From NCBI GenBank assembly GCA_963732095.1, contig CAVSZA010000024.1, positions 124,001 to 188,000 of the forward strand: a DNA stretch of 64,000 bases, written 5' to 3'. Under the pieces are notes generated by a model. It did not search any database. It was given only the letters and a program-made list of their open reading frames with translations, and was not told the origin of the DNA. Below are positions 26,469 through 35,215 of the stretch, one piece after another. This stretch comes from AP-15 sp963732095 (lineage in GTDB: Bacteria; Pseudomonadota; Alphaproteobacteria; ATCC43930; CGMCC-115725). Within the stretch, counting starts at the first letter, position 1. Each line of letters opens with the position of its first letter. A program made the translations under genes and the position numbers.

Positions 26469-26537
26469 GCCGATTGACGCCACAGCCCCGACGCGAGTAG
26501 GGCTGTTCCGGATGAGCGATCCCAACGGAGATTCCCG

Positions 26538-26939
26538 ATGCCTGTAGCGGCAATGAACCACTTCACGGTGTTGAGCGACGACCTCGAGGCCACCCGGCGC
26601 TTCTATTGCGATCTGTTCGGCTTCAAGGTGGGTTGGCGGCCACCGTTCCAGTTTCCGGGATGGTGGCTCTATGCCGGCGACGACACTCCGATCCTGCACG
26701 TGATTCACAGCAAGACTCTGCCGAAGGACCGCGGCGGCGTCCTCGACCACATGGCGTTCTCGGCCAAGGATCTGCCCGCCACCGTTGCGACTCTCAAACG
26801 CGAGGGCATCGATTACGAGCTCCGGCGCCTGCCCGGCGGCGGCATCTGGCAGCTGTTCTTCCACGATCCCTGCGGCGCCAAGGTCGAGTTCGATTTCGAA
26901 AAAAACGAACCGGCGCCCGAAGGCCACCTCGAAGCCTGA
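26538..26939 (+). CDS. VOC family protein
   Basis: A single-domain glyoxalase-fold protein of 133 residues: NHFTVLSDDLEATRRFYCDL provides the first metal ligand His, ILHVIHS and LDHMAFSAKD the second module His, and IWQLFFHDPCGAKVEFDFEK the terminal Glu. It can be a dioxygenase, isomerase or lyase acting on a small hydroxylated substrate. It lies between the prenyltransferase and an intradiol dioxygenase facing it, with a palindromic repeat between the two 3' ends. Confidence 0.85.
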   Translation: MPVAAMNHFTVLSDDLEATRRFYCDLFGFKVGWRPPFQFPGWWLYAGDDTPILHVIHSKTLPKDRGGVLDHMAFSAKDLPATVATLKREGIDYELRRLPGGGIWQLFFHDPCGAKVEFDFEKNEPAPEGHLEA

Positions 26940-26960
26940 CCCAGCGAACCGTCACCCACC

Positions 26961-27017
26961 AAGCCCCCTCCTCCGCAGTGCGGGAGAGGGGGCCGAGCGC
27001 AGCGAGGCGGGTGAGGG
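26961..27017. repeat. solo copy of the DUF559-element end repeat
   Basis: AAGCCCCCTCCTCCGCAGTG through GGTGAGGG closely matches the reverse complement of the right end of the liv-operon element (18089-18145), including the inner GAGCGCAGCGAG..GGGTGAGGG. Here it stands alone between two convergent genes, where it could also act as a hairpin. Confidence 0.65.
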
Positions 27018-27027
27018 CGGTCTCCGC

Positions 27028-27981
27028 TTACTCCGCCGCTCGGGCGCCGAGGGCTGCCAGACGGCGTTGAGCGTCGAGCACGGTCCCCTCTTGCCCCGAC
27101 GCTTGTTTGAGATGGAAATCGAACTCGGCGGTGCAGTAGGGCGGCTCGATGCCGAGTCGGGCCGCTTCGCTGTTGCGGGTGTCGTGGCGCACGAAATCGC
27201 AGATCAGCGATTCCTTGACCGCGAACACCGCGTCGCTGCCGAGATACTCGTCGCGCCGGTCGAAAATGTGCGTCGTGACCGGCTCGTAGCCGTCGGCTGA
27301 AACGACGAAGTGGATGTGCGCCGGGCGCCATGGATGGCGGCCGGTCGCGCGCAGCATCGCTCCGACCGGGCCGTCGGAGGGGATCGGATAATTCACCGGC
27401 ACCACGGTGCGGATCAGATAGCGGCCCTCGCCGTCAGTGCGGAACCTGCCGCGCATGTGCAGCTCGCCGTCGAGGCCCTCGTCCTGCGAATCGTAGAGCC
27501 CGCTCGACTGCGTCTGCCAGACATCGAGGAGCGCGCCCTCGATCGGCTGCCCTTCGAGGTCGAGAACGTGGCCGCCGACAAGGGTCGGGGTTCCAGTCTT
27601 GTCGAGCCGGGCGATGTTGCCGCCAGCAGGCAATTCGGGCGCGCCCAGCCGATGAAACGGGCCGAACACCGTCGATTCGGTGGCCCCGTCGGGTTTGCGG
27701 TGGTTGATCAGGTCGACCACCATCGAAACCCCCAGGGTATCCGAAAACAGGATGAATTCCTGGCGCTTGTCGCTGCACATACGGCCGGCTTCGGTCAGGG
27801 TTTCGATCGCCTGAAACCACTCCGCCTCGGTCAGCTCGACCTCCTTGACGAAGGCGTGCAGGTGCCGGACGAGGCCGAGCATGATCTGCCGCAGACGCGG
27901 GTCTGGCGTCTGCGAGAAGCGCTGCAGCGCCTCGGCCGTAATGTCGTCTTCGGTTTTGTTGCGCTGGACCGGCATCGCCAC
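27028..27981 (-). CDS. intradiol ring-cleavage dioxygenase (hydroxyquinol/catechol 1,2-dioxygenase type)
   Basis: 317 residues. The N-terminal helical dimerisation domain (RLRQIMLGLVRHLHAFVKEV) is followed by the beta-sandwich with the Fe(III) ligands: Tyr of SSGLYDSQ, Tyr of VPVNYPIPSDGPVG, and the two His of RPAHIHFVVS. The enzyme inserts O2 between the hydroxyls of a catechol or 1,2,4-trihydroxybenzene to give a muconate or maleylacetate. Length and the ALLDVWQTQSSGLYD segment fit the hydroxyquinol subgroup, but substrate is inference. The two-component monooxygenase at 23-25 kb could supply the hydroxylated ring. Confidence 0.88.
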   Translation of the reverse strand: MAMPVQRNKTEDDITAEALQRFSQTPDPRLRQIMLGLVRHLHAFVKEVELTEAEWFQAIETLTEAGRMCSDKRQEFILFSDTLGVSMVVDLINHRKPDGATESTVFGPFHRLGAPELPAGGNIARLDKTGTPTLVGGHVLDLEGQPIEGALLDVWQTQSSGLYDSQDEGLDGELHMRGRFRTDGEGRYLIRTVVPVNYPIPSDGPVGAMLRATGRHPWRPAHIHFVVSADGYEPVTTHIFDRRDEYLGSDAVFAVKESLICDFVRHDTRNSEAARLGIEPPYCTAEFDFHLKQASGQEGTVLDAQRRLAALGARAAE

Positions 27982-28050
27982 TCTCCCTCATACGGTTCGA
28001 GGAGAGATATAGCGGAAACCGGCGTGCGCCGCACCGAAAGCGACCCCTCG

Positions 28051-28074
28051 CCTCTCCCCGCCGGCGGGGAGAGG
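28051..28074. repeat. perfect 24-bp palindrome
   Basis: CCTCTCCCCGCC at 28051-28062 is the exact reverse complement of 28063-28074. It sits between the dioxygenase start and the S53 peptidase stop and belongs to the same general CTCTCCC...GGGAGAG style as the other palindromic units, but with a different core. Confidence 0.6.
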
Positions 28075-28096
28075 CAAGGTGCTGTCGTATCGCTGG

Positions 28097-29668
28097 TCAG
28101 ACGGCGTCGGCGACTTTCTGGCCGTTGGGACTGCCGAGCCCGGTGCAGGCATCCCACCCGGTGGTGGCCGCGAAGTCCCCGTTATTGCCCTGCGTTATAT
28201 CATGCAAGGCTGTCGGATTTACGTAGAGGTGGGGGTTGATGAACCCGGCCCGCTGGGCCTTTGCCGCATTGATGCAAGCGAGCAGACCCGCCCATAGCGG
28301 CGCCACGGCGCTCGTTCCGCCGATGACCGTGTTCTGGCCGTCGACCCGCACATCGTAGCCGGTTCGCGGGTCGGCGTCGCCGCAGACATCGGGTACGCCC
28401 CGCATCGCCAGCGCCTGTGTCCCGCCATGGGTGCGCGTGACGTGCAGACCCTCCTGGTACGGCGGCAATGCGAAGAAGCTGCTGACCCCACCGCCGGTCG
28501 CTCCGTTGCCGGGGCCGTCGTTCCAAACCGTCTCTTGCGTGATGGAGGTGCCGGAGGCTTGAAGATTGGTGCCGCCGCAGCCTAGAGCAAACGGGCTGGA
28601 GGCCGGGAAATCGACGTGATCGGCGCCGTCGCCGACACCGTCATCTGACCCATTGTCGCCCGATGCCACGCATACCGTGATCCCCATTGTGGCCGCAGCC
28701 TGGAAAGCCTGGTCGAACGCGGTCATAGCCTGTTGGGTCCAGTTTGATTCCGGGCCGCCCCAGCTGATCGAGATCACCGAGGGCTTGTTTGTCGTGTCAT
28801 GGATTGCCGCGGCGATCGCATCGAGGAACCCGGCATCGGTGTTCGGTGTGAAATAGACGACGATCTTGGCTCCGGGCGCGATTGCCCCGGCGACCTCGAT
28901 GTCCAGCATGACTTCGCCGTCGGGTCCATTGCCGGAGCCCGTCGGATGGTTCTTCCCGTGGTCGACCGATGCGGCGAGCACCCTCGGCTGGCTGACCTGC
29001 AATCCCGAGAAATACGGCTGCAGGTCGGCGGGACGATAGCCACCGCCGAGCTCGATGATAGCAATGGTTTCGCCTTGTCCGGTGCCGGTGGGAAACCCGT
29101 ACAGTGCCGCCAGTTGGGTCGGCGTAAAAGATGTGGAGGCCGAGGCGGAGGCATGCCACTGCACATTGCCGTGCGTGGGGCGGGTGCGAAAATGCGGGCG
29201 CGCCTGAGGCCGATTGTCGAGGCCGAGCACGGCAGTAACCACGCTATGCAGCTCGTCGGGCAAATGGAGCGCCCCAGTCCTGCCGCGATAGGACCCGCCG
29301 GCATGTTCGAATTCCTGCAAATCCACGCCAAAAGCGTCGTTGAACTGAGCCACGGTGCCGGAGAGCACGACGTGCCGCCTGCCCGGGTGCTCCTCGACGA
29401 CGGCTAGACCGTGCTGGTTGGCGAATTGCTTGACGGCCTGGATGTCGGTCGCGTCCGCCCCGAATTGCTGGTCGTACTCGTCATGGGTCAGGTGACGCTC
29501 GGACTTGTCGCCGGCGGCGATTTTCCTGACCCTTTCCTGTAATGCGTCGTGCTGACGGTGGCGCAGGACCAAGGTGACTTCCAGCCGTTCCGATGGATCG
29601 GCTTTTCCGATCGAACGTGCGCCCGGCAGCGGTTGCCTCTCGCTGCCAGTCAGCGGATTCTTTGGCAT
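28097..29668 (-). CDS. S53 family (sedolisin/kumamolisin-type) acid peptidase with propeptide
   Basis: From ATG 29668 (GGAGTGTGGAG upstream) the product has 523 residues. Residues ~1-165 form the activation propeptide (RLEVTLVLRHRQHDALQERV ... VVLSGTVAQFNDAFGVDLQ). The catalytic domain carries Glu and Asp four apart in GEVMLDIEVAGA, the oxyanion Asp in VCVASGDNGSDDG and the nucleophile Ser in VIGGTSAVAPLWAGLLA; the C-terminal DITQGNNGDF...GWDACTGLGSPNG is the calcium site. These enzymes are usually secreted and active at low pH. No standard signal peptide is visible. An upstream start at 29794 adds an unlikely Arg/Gln-rich tail. Confidence 0.9.
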   Translation of the reverse strand: MPKNPLTGSERQPLPGARSIGKADPSERLEVTLVLRHRQHDALQERVRKIAAGDKSERHLTHDEYDQQFGADATDIQAVKQFANQHGLAVVEEHPGRRHVVLSGTVAQFNDAFGVDLQEFEHAGGSYRGRTGALHLPDELHSVVTAVLGLDNRPQARPHFRTRPTHGNVQWHASASASTSFTPTQLAALYGFPTGTGQGETIAIIELGGGYRPADLQPYFSGLQVSQPRVLAASVDHGKNHPTGSGNGPDGEVMLDIEVAGAIAPGAKIVVYFTPNTDAGFLDAIAAAIHDTTNKPSVISISWGGPESNWTQQAMTAFDQAFQAAATMGITVCVASGDNGSDDGVGDGADHVDFPASSPFALGCGGTNLQASGTSITQETVWNDGPGNGATGGGVSSFFALPPYQEGLHVTRTHGGTQALAMRGVPDVCGDADPRTGYDVRVDGQNTVIGGTSAVAPLWAGLLACINAAKAQRAGFINPHLYVNPTALHDITQGNNGDFAATTGWDACTGLGSPNGQKVADAV

Positions 29669-29893
29669 AGCTCCACACTCCCTAGGTTGTTGACATGTGC
29701 CGCGCAGGATCTGCGTACGGCTCTGCAACGGCACGAAGCGGCAGCCGGACCGAACTCGAATTTCCTCTGACGATGGTTGCCAGGCCGGGATCACCCAAAC
29801 GGCCTATGTAAATTAACTATGCCACAAATATTCGTTAAAATCAAGCGTGACCGCTATTGGCTCATTTGGCGCGACGCTGAACAGCGCCGGGAG

Positions 29894-31147
29894 TTAGAGC
29901 GATCCGACAGGGGCGGCTATTTGCTGGCGGCGGCTCAGTGGCCCATGCTCGCCGAGCAATGCCAGCGCGACGGTCAATACCATGAACAACACGCTGGCGC
30001 CGAACACCCAGTGCGGGGCGCCGCTGTCCATGATCCAGCCGAACAGCATGGGCCCGATCATACCGCCGATGCTGAGCCCGGTCGTGACGATCCCGAACGC
30101 GCGCCCAACGCCGCCGGGCGGAGCAGCGGCGCGGACCAGCATGTCGCGAGACGGCATGATCATGCCCGAGAGAAAGCCCGCGAGGCCCATCGCCGCGACC
30201 AGCACCGGCGCTGCGAAGCCGACCGTCCCGATCAGCAGCATGATGACCGCGTTGATCGCGAACCCGGCAGCGGCGACATCGCCGTGTCGGCGCGTCAGAT
30301 CGGCGACGAACCCGCCGCCCAGCACCCCAAAGGCGCTTGCCGCCAAAAACGCGGTGAGCGCCAGGTTCGCCGTCGAGAACGGCAAGGCGTAGGCGCCCAT
30401 CAGCGCGACGACCGAAAAGTTGCTGATGCCGCTGGTGGACAGGCTGAGGAGGATGAAAAAAACCATCAGCCCGAGGAGGGCCGGGCTGAACACCTTGCCG
30501 TTCTGCCGCCCCGCTTCCGGCTCGGCGCGAGCCGCCGGCCGCGATGGGCCGGCCTCACCCTCAACTCCCGGCGCGAGCAGCAGCGGCACCGCGACAGCAA
30601 AGCCAATCAGGCCGCCGACGATCAGCGCGGCTTTCAATCCGACTGTCGCGGCAAGGACCAGCATCGTCGCCGGCGCGATCGCACCCCCGAGCATGCCGGC
30701 GAAGGTGTGCACCGAAAACGCCTTGCCGATGCGCGAGGCGGCGATCCTGGCTGACAGGATAGCGTAATCGGCCGGATGATAAACCGCGTTGGCGATCCCG
30801 ATCAGCGCTGCCGCAACGAGCAGCCAGGAGTATGAATTGACCAGCCCGATCGAGGCGATCGCCGACCCGCCGAGGCAAAGCGCTAAAATCAGCAGCCGGC
30901 GCGAACCCAATCGGTCGGCGAGGTAGCCCATGGGCACCTGCGCGGCGACCGACGCGGCAGCGCCAACCGTCAGAGCGAAACCCAACTCGACAAAACCGAC
31001 GCCGAATTGCTGTTTCAGGAACGGAAACAGCGGCGGCAGCACCATCATATGAAAGTGCGAAACGAAATGTGCCGCCGAGACGAGCCCGATCGCCCGAAGC
31101 TCCCCACTCCTCTCGCGCCGACCGAGGGCGATCGCATCGCTCGTCAT
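29894..31147 (-). CDS. MFS transporter
   Basis: 417 residues and about 12 membrane helices. The start LVSAAHFVSHFHMMVLPPLF is typical of an MFS subgroup that includes fosmidomycin-resistance-like exporters, and GYLADRLGSRRLLI is the loop 2-3 motif A. A charged central loop (GVEGEAGPSRPAARAEPEAG) divides the halves. The substrate is unknown. It is a single gene between S53 peptidase and EcsC. Confidence 0.85.
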   Translation of the reverse strand: MTSDAIALGRRERSGELRAIGLVSAAHFVSHFHMMVLPPLFPFLKQQFGVGFVELGFALTVGAAASVAAQVPMGYLADRLGSRRLLILALCLGGSAIASIGLVNSYSWLLVAAALIGIANAVYHPADYAILSARIAASRIGKAFSVHTFAGMLGGAIAPATMLVLAATVGLKAALIVGGLIGFAVAVPLLLAPGVEGEAGPSRPAARAEPEAGRQNGKVFSPALLGLMVFFILLSLSTSGISNFSVVALMGAYALPFSTANLALTAFLAASAFGVLGGGFVADLTRRHGDVAAAGFAINAVIMLLIGTVGFAAPVLVAAMGLAGFLSGMIMPSRDMLVRAAAPPGGVGRAFGIVTTGLSIGGMIGPMLFGWIMDSGAPHWVFGASVLFMVLTVALALLGEHGPLSRRQQIAAPVGSL

Positions 31148-31246
31148 TCTTCGCAGCCCGCTCCGACGTTCAAATAAACGGGGTCAGGCCTTAGCCGCAG
31201 CGCCAGCCGAGGACAATTGCCGGCTTCGCCGTTGTGGTATGCAGGT

Positions 31247-32047
31247 TCATGCGGCTGCATCAAAGGTCAATTTGAGCCGATCGTATTCGGCGCGCACGAT
31301 TTCGGCGCCATAAACGCGCTCGAGCCGCCGCACAGTGAAATGACCGCGCGCGATATCCTGAAAGTGCTCGATGAAGGCGAAATTGACGGCCGCACCGCCC
31401 ACTGCGCCGACCACCGCGACGGTTTGCACGGCGACCTTCTGGGATACGACGATGCCGAAGCGCGAGGCGATCTGCGTCAGGAAACGGACGAGAAACGGCG
31501 CGCCCTCGCGGATCGCGCCCTTGTCCAACGCGAAGTCGGCAACCTCGACCAGACCGCGGGCGAGCATGGCGCGGACCGCGAAATAATCGGCCTCCACACC
31601 CGCTTCGTCGGTCGGCGGACCGCCAAGCGCGAACACTTCAAGGCATGCGAGCCTCGTCCGCGGATCTGTCAGGTCCTCGCCTTCCTCCTGCGCGATCGCC
31701 GCGATCGCGCGCAGCATGATCGTCGTCGAAACGGGCAGCTCGACCGCCAGGGCGGCGAGGCCAAACGCGCCGCCGATCGCCCCCGAGGTGCAGGCGAGCC
31801 CGGAATGAAGCTTGCGGCCGCCGCTGAAGCGACGGTTCCGCAGACTGTACAAGGCGACACCGAGCGCCCGCTCCAGAGCATGCTTCGCCGCCTTGGCGAC
31901 CGCCGTCGAGGCCGCGGCCGGCAACGCCCGTTGCACAAACCCGACCGGCTTTCCGCCGAGCGCCGCAAGCCGCCCGGCAAGGCTCGGATTTTCGAGCCGG
32001 CGGATCGCTGCGGCCAGCGCCTCGCCGTCTGCAGAGGACAAATTCAT
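31247..32047 (-). CDS. EcsC family protein
   Basis: 266 residues matching the EcsC family: amphipathic N-terminal helices (ALAAAIRRLENPSLAGRLAA), a hydrophobic centre (GAIGGAFGLAALAVELPVST), the DPRTRLACLEVFALGG segment and a C-terminal hydrophobic VAVQTVAVVGAVGGAAVNFA followed by FIEHFQDIARGHFTVRRLER. Named from a Bacillus ABC-secretion locus gene but of unknown function in proteobacteria. It diverges from the MFS gene at 32159. Confidence 0.85.
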   Translation of the reverse strand: MNLSSADGEALAAAIRRLENPSLAGRLAALGGKPVGFVQRALPAAASTAVAKAAKHALERALGVALYSLRNRRFSGGRKLHSGLACTSGAIGGAFGLAALAVELPVSTTIMLRAIAAIAQEEGEDLTDPRTRLACLEVFALGGPPTDEAGVEADYFAVRAMLARGLVEVADFALDKGAIREGAPFLVRFLTQIASRFGIVVSQKVAVQTVAVVGAVGGAAVNFAFIEHFQDIARGHFTVRRLERVYGAEIVRAEYDRLKLTFDAAA

Positions 32048-32158
32048 GCCCTGTAGCTGAGGGTAGGCCCCCCGCCGCGCAAGAGTTCCAATTTTGAAAG
32101 ACGGAGACTAAAGGCTGCACCGTAGATATTGTTCGTCGTCCGGGTGTTGAGAGGCGCG

Positions 32159-33388
32159 ATGAAGATCTTCTACGGCTGGATAATCGTCGGCGCCGGCATC
32201 GTCATAACCTGCCTCGGGATGGGGACGATGATGTCGCTCGGTATATTCCTGCAGCCGATGTCGGCGGCGACCGGCTGGTCGCGGACGAGCATCTCGACCG
32301 CGGCGCTCCTCAATTTCCTGTGCATGGGCCCGGCCTCGTTCCTGTGGGGAGCGCTCTCCGACCGGTTCGGAACCCGCGCGGTCGTGCTCGCGGGCGGCGC
32401 CCTCTTGGGCCTCGGCCTCGTCGCGGCGAGCCAGGCCGCCACAGTCGGTCAATTCCAGCTCCTCTTCGGCATGATCATCGGTGTGGCAGCGGGCAGCTTT
32501 TACGCACCGTTGACCGCCACGGCGACACGCTGGTTCACCCGGCATCGCAGTCTCGCGGTAGCCCTCATCTCGGCCGGTTTCGCAGTCGGCTCGATGACGA
32601 TATCGCCCTTAGCGCGCTGGTTGATCACCGATTACGGCTGGCGCACCGCGATGTTGATGTTGGGCGCTCTCTCCTGGCTGTTCATCATTCCTGCCGCATT
32701 GCTGGTGCGCAAACCCCCGGCGTTCCCGCGCGCAGCCGGCGTCGCGGCGGGCATGATCCCCACCGACCGCGAGTTCACCGTGGCGCGGGCGCTGTGCACG
32801 CCGCAATTCGCCGCGATCTCGTTCACCTACTTCGCGTGTTGCGCGGCGCATTCGGGGCCGATCTTCCACATGGTCAGCTACGCGATCGACTGCGGCGTGC
32901 CGGCGATGGCCGCCGCGACCGTGTTCGGCGCGGCGGGTGTGGCCTCTCTCAGCGGCCGCATCATCGGCGGGCTCGCGGCCGACCGCATCGGCGCGAAGCG
33001 CATGATCGTCTTCGGCCTGGCGCTCCAGGCCCTCTCCGTGAGCCTTTACGTATTCACCCGCGACCTCGCGAGCTTCTACGGCCTCGCGATGATGTTCGGG
33101 TTTTCCTACGGCGCGGTGATGCCGCTCTACGCCATTCTCGTGCGCGAATATTTCGGCGCGCGGATCATGGGAACGATGTTCGGGGCGGTGAACATGGCCT
33201 CGACCCTGGGCATGGCGATCGGTCCCTGGGCCGGCGGCTGGCTTTACGACGCGTACGGCAGCTATTTCTGGCTCTACATCGGCTCGTTCGGCATCGGTCT
33301 CGGAGCCGTCGCAATCGCCTTCACCTTCCGCCCGCCTCGCGAAGTTTCACTGGGGCTGCCGAGCCCGAGCGTCACGCAGAGCGCCTAG
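32159..33388 (+). CDS. MFS transporter, monocarboxylate-porter type
   Basis: From ATG 32159 (GAGAGGCG upstream) the protein has 409 residues and 12 predicted helices: FYGWIIVGAGIVITCLGMGT, GALSDRFGTRAVVLAGGALL (motif A), and the second half beginning FAAISFTYFACCAAHSGPIF. Sequence style matches the MCT/oxalate-formate antiporter branch. It stands directly upstream of a patatin remnant, acetoacetate decarboxylase and 3-hydroxybutyrate dehydrogenase, so a ketone-body or short-chain carboxylate substrate is a reasonable inference. Confidence 0.85.
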   Translation: MKIFYGWIIVGAGIVITCLGMGTMMSLGIFLQPMSAATGWSRTSISTAALLNFLCMGPASFLWGALSDRFGTRAVVLAGGALLGLGLVAASQAATVGQFQLLFGMIIGVAAGSFYAPLTATATRWFTRHRSLAVALISAGFAVGSMTISPLARWLITDYGWRTAMLMLGALSWLFIIPAALLVRKPPAFPRAAGVAAGMIPTDREFTVARALCTPQFAAISFTYFACCAAHSGPIFHMVSYAIDCGVPAMAAATVFGAAGVASLSGRIIGGLAADRIGAKRMIVFGLALQALSVSLYVFTRDLASFYGLAMMFGFSYGAVMPLYAILVREYFGARIMGTMFGAVNMASTLGMAIGPWAGGWLYDAYGSYFWLYIGSFGIGLGAVAIAFTFRPPREVSLGLPSPSVTQSA

Positions 33389-33412
33389 CTCACCACACAG
33401 AAAGACTTTGTC

Positions 33413-33547
33413 ATGTCCGACCAGCGGCCTCCGCGGCGGAAAACTCACATGGCTGCTGAGCCTCCGCCGTTCGAGCGCATCGCGCTGATCCTGCAGGGGG
33501 GCGGCGCCCTCGTTCTGGGAGACCGTCAGCGCGACGGCCGCGAATAG
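33413..33547 (+). pseudogene. patatin-like phospholipase remnant (internal deletion)
   Basis: The 44-residue frame starts like a patatin/DUF3734 protein: PPPFERIALILQGGGAL is the strand and oxyanion-hole glycine loop that should continue GAYQAGVYEAL and reach the G-x-S-x-G serine. Instead it goes straight to VLGDRQRDGRE and stops. About 330 residues are absent. In related alphaproteobacteria a patatin gene commonly precedes acetoacetate decarboxylase and 3-hydroxybutyrate dehydrogenase, as here, so this is the remains of that gene. Confidence 0.7.
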
Positions 33548-33583
33548 AATTTCACACAGCATTGCCTCATGGAGGTCTGACCG

Positions 33584-34342
33584 ATGAAGCTGACCGAGGT
33601 TCGCCGCAAGGCGTTCGCCATGCCGCTGAACGATCCCGCTTATCCGCCGGGACCGTACAAATTCTACAACCGCGAGTTCGTCGTCATCACCTATCGCACC
33701 GACATAGACAGGCTGCGCGCGGTGGTGCCGGAGCCATTAGAAGTGGCCGCAGACACGGTCGCCTACGAATTCATCCGCATGCCGGATTCGACCGGCTTTG
33801 GCGACTACACCGAAACCGGCCAAGTCATCCCGGTGCGCTTCAAGACAAAGGACGGTACGGTACAGGAGGGCGGCTATGTGCACGCCATGTATCTCGACGA
33901 CAATGCGCCGATCGCCGGCGGGCGGGAGATCTGGGGCTTCCCTAAGAAGCTGGCGAGCCCGAAGGTTGCACATGAGGGCGATGTCGTGGTCTGCACCCTG
34001 CGCTACGGCTCGGTGCTGTGCGTCTCCGCCACAATGGGCTTCAAACATCGCGAGATCGACCCGGCGCCGCTCTTGAAAGCGCTCGCCCGGCCGAACTTCA
34101 TGCTCAAGATCATCCCGCATGTCGACTGCACGCCACGGATCTGCGAACTGGTGCGCTACTACATGGAAGACGTCACGGTGAAGGGCGCCTGGGCCGGCCC
34201 GGGCGCAATCCAGCTCTTCGAGCATGCGCTGTGCGACGTGGCGCGGCTCCCGGTGCGCGAGGTGATCTCGGCCACCCACTACGTGACCGACCTGACGCTC
34301 GGCCTCGGCGAGGTCGTGTTCGATTACTTGCGAGACGCCTGA
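33584..34342 (+). CDS. adc: acetoacetate decarboxylase
   Basis: 252 residues. The product carries the family core EIWGFPKKLASPKV, which contains the Schiff-base lysine, preceded by GGYVHAMYLDDNAPIAGGRE and followed by NFMLKIIPHVDCTPRICELV. It converts acetoacetate to acetone and CO2; several family members decarboxylate other 3-oxo acids. It lies 13 bases before the 3-hydroxybutyrate dehydrogenase gene and shares its direction, making a ketone-body operon with the upstream transporter. Confidence 0.9.
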   Translation: MKLTEVRRKAFAMPLNDPAYPPGPYKFYNREFVVITYRTDIDRLRAVVPEPLEVAADTVAYEFIRMPDSTGFGDYTETGQVIPVRFKTKDGTVQEGGYVHAMYLDDNAPIAGGREIWGFPKKLASPKVAHEGDVVVCTLRYGSVLCVSATMGFKHREIDPAPLLKALARPNFMLKIIPHVDCTPRICELVRYYMEDVTVKGAWAGPGAIQLFEHALCDVARLPVREVISATHYVTDLTLGLGEVVFDYLRDA

Positions 34343-34355
34343 AAGGAGCGTTGAA

Positions 34356-35138
34356 ATGTCCCGTTTTTCCAAAAAGGTCGCCATCATCACGGGCGCCGCC
34401 AGCGGTATCGGGAAGGAGATCGCACTGCGCTTTGCCGCCGAGGGCGGCATCCCGGTTATCGCCGATCTCAATCTCGACGCCGCGGATGCCACTGCGCGGG
34501 AGATCAAGGCGAAGGGCTCGGATGCTTTTGCGGTCGGCATGAACGTCGCTGACGAGGCGGCGGTCGGAAAAGGCGTTGCCGACACGATGGCCAAATACGG
34601 CCGGATCGATGTGCTGGTCAGCAATGCCGGCATCCAGATTGTCAAACCGATCGTGGATTTCCCGTTTGCCGACTGGAAGCGGCTGCTGGCGATCCATTTG
34701 GACGGCGCTTTTCTGATGACCAGGGCGTGCTTGAAGCACATGTACGACGCCAAATCCGGCAGCATCGTTTATATGGGCTCGGTGCATTCCAAGGAGGCGT
34801 CGGTACTGAAGGCGCCTTATGTTACTGCCAAGCACGGGCTGTTGGGATTGTGCCGGGTTGTGGCGAAGGAGGGGGCCCAGTACAACGTGCGCGCCAATGT
34901 GGTCTGCCCCGGCTTTGTGCGCACCCCGCTGGTCGACAAGCAGATCCCCGAGCAGGCAAAGGAGCTCGGCATCAGCGAAGAGGACGTCATCAAGCATGTC
35001 ATGCTGAAGGACACGGTGGACGGCCAGTTCACGACGACAGAGGACGTCGCCGAGGCGGTGCTGTTCTTCGCCGGCTTCAAGACCAATGCGCTGACCGGCC
35101 AGTCGCTGGTCGTCAGCCACGGCTGGTTCATGGAGTAG
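34356..35138 (+). CDS. 3-hydroxybutyrate dehydrogenase (SDR)
   Basis: 260 residues. The Rossmann motif is AIITGAASGIGKEIALRFAA, the active site has NAG at VLVSNAGIQ, Ser in IVYMGSVHS and YVTAK as the catalytic Tyr/Lys. The insertion QIPEQAKELGISEEDVIKHV and the end LVVSHGWFME are typical of bacterial D-beta-hydroxybutyrate dehydrogenases, which interconvert 3-hydroxybutyrate and acetoacetate with NAD. AAAGGAG precedes the start. Pairing with acetoacetate decarboxylase supports the call. Confidence 0.9.
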   Translation: MSRFSKKVAIITGAASGIGKEIALRFAAEGGIPVIADLNLDAADATAREIKAKGSDAFAVGMNVADEAAVGKGVADTMAKYGRIDVLVSNAGIQIVKPIVDFPFADWKRLLAIHLDGAFLMTRACLKHMYDAKSGSIVYMGSVHSKEASVLKAPYVTAKHGLLGLCRVVAKEGAQYNVRANVVCPGFVRTPLVDKQIPEQAKELGISEEDVIKHVMLKDTVDGQFTTTEDVAEAVLFFAGFKTNALTGQSLVVSHGWFME

Positions 35139-35215
35139 CGTGAGACTTCTTCCGCGTTGTGATAGGTTCGAAATTAGAAGCGAGGATCGATCCCGCAGGG
35201 TCACGAGAGGTAGAA

